DNA from: Botryotinia globosa | Taxonomy: Eukaryota; Ascomycota; Leotiomycetes; Helotiales; Sclerotiniaceae | Reading direction: 5' to 3' | DNA length: 64,000 bases | NCBI GenBank assembly: GCA_014898425.1 | Contig: RCSZ01000001.1 | Coordinates: 186,001-250,000, forward strand | Part shown: positions 61,610 through 64,000 of the stretch, one piece after another | Layout of the letters: every line of letters starts with the position of its first letter | How positions within the stretch are numbered: position 1 is the first letter of the stretch | Position numbers and translations under genes: made by a program | Notes under the pieces: generated by a model | The model's database searches: none | The model's input: the letters and a program-made list of their open reading frames with translations, nothing else | What the model was told of the DNA's origin: nothing

Positions 61610-62737
61610 CTATGCTTCCTCCCCCACCCCCAACATCCCTCTCAATCCTCCCTCCACACCCCTCCACCACCTTCCTCTCTCCTCCAAATCATCTCCTGCG
61701 CCTCCAGCCCCCTCTTCCTTCCTCCTCTTCGCCTCTTTTGCAGCCGCTACGCTCGTCATCCTCTTTGCTTCTAGTGGTATCAACTCCGCATTTAACCTCT
61801 CCGCCTCTTTAGTTTTTCTCGGAACAAGTACTTGCAGTTGTTCCAACTGCCTATCCAATTCTCTTCTTTCCCTTTCTCTCTCCTCTACCAATTCCCTCGT
61901 TTTATCCAACCCCAATTTCAGATTTTGATTTGCTGGTCCTTCACCACTCGATCCATTCTCTTCCTTCAAAACCCTAATACTTTCCTCTAACCCCTCAATC
62001 TTCTTCGGTAACTCCTCCAATTGTCTCGTTTGCAGCTGAATATGTTCATATTTCTTACACAATTCTCTTCCTCTTTTCTCCAATTCTTCAACCAGTTCTG
62101 CGACTTCGACTTTTTGGGCTTTCAGAGAGGTTTTGGAGATGAGGAGAGAAGCTTCTAAATCGACATTTTCTTGATGTTCGACTACCAAAGGAGGATCTCC
62201 GACAATAGCACGGATAAATTTTTCTTTGGTGACTTGTTCGAGATATGAAAAGCGGAGTTTGGAGAAAAGTTCCTATTGGAAATTGTCAGTATGTGTTTGG
62301 GGCTAGTATTATTATATCTCTACGGCATATGGCTTCTCTGGCTATATCTCTTCTGTGCTTTCGCATCTTCAATTATCCTGCCTCCACGGCAGTGGCCCCC
62401 GGAGTGCCAGCGGAGCGTCATTAAAATCTAATAATTTATGGGGGCAAGCCCCCAAGCCCCCATAGCTCGCTGCGCTCGAGATCCTCCAAATACAACTCAA
62501 GAAGAGAAAAGGAATGAATTGAAAGCCAGAAGAAGAATATACCTTGTAATGCGCCAAATCGGCTTCTAAACTCGCAGGGGAAGGGCTCTCAAGAGTATCT
62601 GCTGCAGAGGCATTGGATGTACGAGAGCCAGATTTTAAAGGGGCGGAAACTGGTTCGGAAAGTTTGATGATACTTAGTTCATGGGATTTTTGGAGTTTGT
62701 AGAGAGTGGTGAGAGTGCGTTGGGGTGAATGCGCCAT
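61610..62737 (-). CDS. sos7: Kinetochore protein Sos7-like coiled-coil protein
   Basis: Exon 62543-62737 joins exon 61610-62272 across a 270-bp intron (GTATAT donor, CTGAC branch, CCAATAG acceptor), phase 0, giving 285 residues. The junction reconstitutes the block ELFSKLRFSYLEQVTKEKFI followed by RAIVGDPPLVV, which I recognise as typical of fungal Sos7, a kinetochore protein linked to the Mis12 complex in fission yeast. Residues about 95-250 are a long coiled coil rich in Glu, Lys, Leu and Arg (EELEKRGRELCKKYEHIQLQ, EERERERRELDRQLEQLQ), and the C-terminus is Gly/Arg/Glu-rich. The start ATG at 62735-62737 was chosen by the MAHSPQRTLTTLYKLQ start; the frame is open upstream to 62923, but that part looks like leader. 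Family assignment rests on memory of the motif. Confidence 0.8.
62377..62480 (-). mobile_element. GC-rich hairpin insertion inside the sos7 intron
   Basis: The middle of the intron holds a block unlike the surrounding A/T-rich intron: a stem CTGCC-TCCAC-GGCAG (62378-62392), a stem GGGGGC-AA-GCCCCC (62440-62453) with an alternative partner GCCCCCATA at 62456-62464, and a CTCGCTGCGCTCGAG block (62466-62480). Without it the intron would be about 160 bp or less. It may be a mobile hairpin element or introner-like insertion; the class is inferred, not shown. Confidence 0.5.
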
Positions 62738-63356
62738 GGTGAGAGGAGAAGGAGAGTTGTTGTTTGGTGGGTTTTGAGGGTCTTTGAGTCGAGATAGTTT
62801 TGTAAGAATGCCAAAGTCTCGCAGATTGGTATAGAAATCTACCTTTGTAGATGAATGTCTCTGCAGTTGCTGATTTCGTTCCTTTTGGAGACTTTTAATC
62901 GGACGGTGTCTGTCGCATCGCATTGTTTACTTTGAATTATTCTGCCATGCGGTGACCGTATGATATAAATCCACACCCCCTTCTTCGGATAAATTTTCTT
63001 GTTTTTCGTCTCGTCTACTATCAAATGTTCTTAATTAGCTGATCAAGGGTGTCAATATATCACATCCTAGAAAATACGATAGCAACCACAAGGCTCCAAC
63101 TTCGAGATCGACTTCTTAACTGTACATACCTCCACTACCTACTTCTCTTCACATTCTATTCGTTTCAAAATATCTCAATTCACTTTTTCTTTGGCTCATA
63201 TTCTTGCTTCGGTTACCTAGGTATCTTATATCTGCAACAGCACTCTGGATAAACATTATAAGAATCACAATAATACCCACCATCCCTCTCTCACATTATC
63301 ACCATCAATCTTACAACTTCAGCCTGACACCATATTACCGCACAATCCACCACAAC
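62738..63356. promoter_or_regulatory. Divergent upstream region of sos7 and the 63357 gene
   Basis: The two start codons are 619 bp apart on opposite strands, so this stretch contains both promoters and leaders. The right half (63240-63356) is pyrimidine/A-rich like other leaders in this window. No TATA box is evident. Confidence 0.45.
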
Positions 63357-64000
63357 ATGGCAAATGATACCTACCTAACAGACGACTATGTCACCTCCCT
63401 TCTTACCGCCGACGCAAAATCCAGTTCTATCAAATATTCATCCATGGGTCTTTCAGCCTACGCCCCCTCATCCAAACCACCTCCCAATAAACCCAAACCC
63501 AATACTCGTTTTTTGCGAAATATTATTAGAGATACGGATAATCATAACAGCGCATTATTAGCCAAAGAAGCTGCGGAGGCAAGAGCTAGATTAGAGAGTT
63601 TATCGGGTGGAGCAAGACAGAGAAAGGTTGCGCCGACGGATATTAGAAAGAGGCAATTGGGGGATATTAAAGCGATTCTAGGAGGGCCAGTGAAGAGGAA
63701 ACGGGAAGAAGAGGATACAGGGCGGGGAAGGGGGAAGGGGGACCATTCGTCGCGGACTGGAGAAAGTGCAAAGATTCGGAAAGTGAGGGATGAGGAGGAT
63801 GGTGATCGCAGAAGGAATAGGAAAGATATCGATATTTCTGCAGAATTGATAAGTCATGGAAGGAGGGAATCGAGACGTGGTGAAGAACGTGGTGCGGATG
63901 AGGAAGTCGATAGGGAGAACAGAAGATCTAAGGATAGGCGGAGAAAACATCAAGGCGATGACTCGGAAGAAGATCGTCCATCTCAACGAAGAGAACACAG
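63357..64000 (+). CDS. Charged RS-like nuclear protein, 3' truncated by the window
   Basis: The frame from ATG at 63357 is open to the window end (214 codons seen). The first 60 residues are structured and look conserved (MANDTYLTDDYVTSLLTADA, then SSIKYSSMGLSAY), followed by KPNTRFLRNIIRDTDNHNSA and an Ala/Glu helix LLAKEAAEARARLESL. From about residue 75 the protein becomes very basic and acidic, with RKR, EEED, RRRNRK, RRESRRGEERG and SKDRRRKHQ stretches, as in splicing-associated RS/RE proteins. I believe similar fungal proteins are annotated as pre-mRNA-splicing-factor-like, but no catalytic or RNA-binding domain is visible here. The start has a CACAACATGG context and follows a typical leader. 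Confidence 0.8.
   Translation, partial: MANDTYLTDDYVTSLLTADAKSSSIKYSSMGLSAYAPSSKPPPNKPKPNTRFLRNIIRDTDNHNSALLAKEAAEARARLESLSGGARQRKVAPTDIRKRQLGDIKAILGGPVKRKREEEDTGRGRGKGDHSSRTGESAKIRKVRDEEDGDRRRNRKDIDISAELISHGRRESRRGEERGADEEVDRENRRSKDRRRKHQGDDSEEDRPSQRREH

Overview
This window looks like nuclear DNA of a filamentous ascomycete. The spliced genes have short GT..AG introns (mostly 47-132 bp) with GTATGT/GTAAGT donors, the 5S rRNA reads as a typical ascomycete sequence, and long A+T-rich islands look like old repeats mutated C-to-T and G-to-A (RIP-like decay). The style fits Leotiomycetes (Sclerotiniaceae such as Botrytis or Sclerotinia). That placement is an inference, because no species-specific gene was matched.

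Layout. 1-607 holds the 3' end of a Ser/Pro/Gln-rich, transcription-factor-like gene. 0.6-9.1 kb is gene-poor and contains an 81-bp tandem duplication, a TA-flanked MITE and a 1.8-kb tract almost without G on the plus strand. 9.1-12.5 kb carries an ER-resident FKBP2-type prolyl isomerase (minus) and a small spliced hypothetical gene (plus), with microsatellites between them. 12.7-18.1 kb is A+T-rich and starts with a 3.2-kb hAT-like element with an 8-bp target duplication. 18-25.5 kb has intermediate GC, a possible small membrane-protein gene, a 448-bp hAT MITE and a gene relic with an in-frame TGA. 25.8-31.5 kb is a second decayed repeat island made of several inverted-repeat families.

32.3-37.7 kb is the most unusual stretch: about 23 copies of a degenerate ~15-bp motif (consensus TTCAGACNTGCAACA, often preceded by CCCTGAA) lie 30-500 bp apart among unrelated spacers, mostly in one orientation. 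I know of no feature that explains it. 38-43 kb holds more MITEs, including a head-to-head pair and a Tourist/Harbinger-like element.

The right part is normal gene space: a secreted alpha/beta-hydrolase (43.5-44.9, minus), a dispersed 5S rRNA gene (minus), APC11 (minus) and a TUM1-type sulfurtransferase (plus) sharing a 436-bp divergent promoter, a large DHA1 major-facilitator transporter (54.4-56.9, minus), a Sos7-like kinetochore coiled-coil protein (61.6-62.7, minus) whose 270-bp intron hosts a GC-rich hairpin insertion, and the 5' part of a charged RS-like nuclear protein running off the right edge. The genes do not form a metabolic cluster. They are mostly housekeeping functions (protein folding, cell cycle, kinetochore, sulfur transfer) separated by repeat islands. 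All exon coordinates were derived by hand from splice consensus and family conservation.
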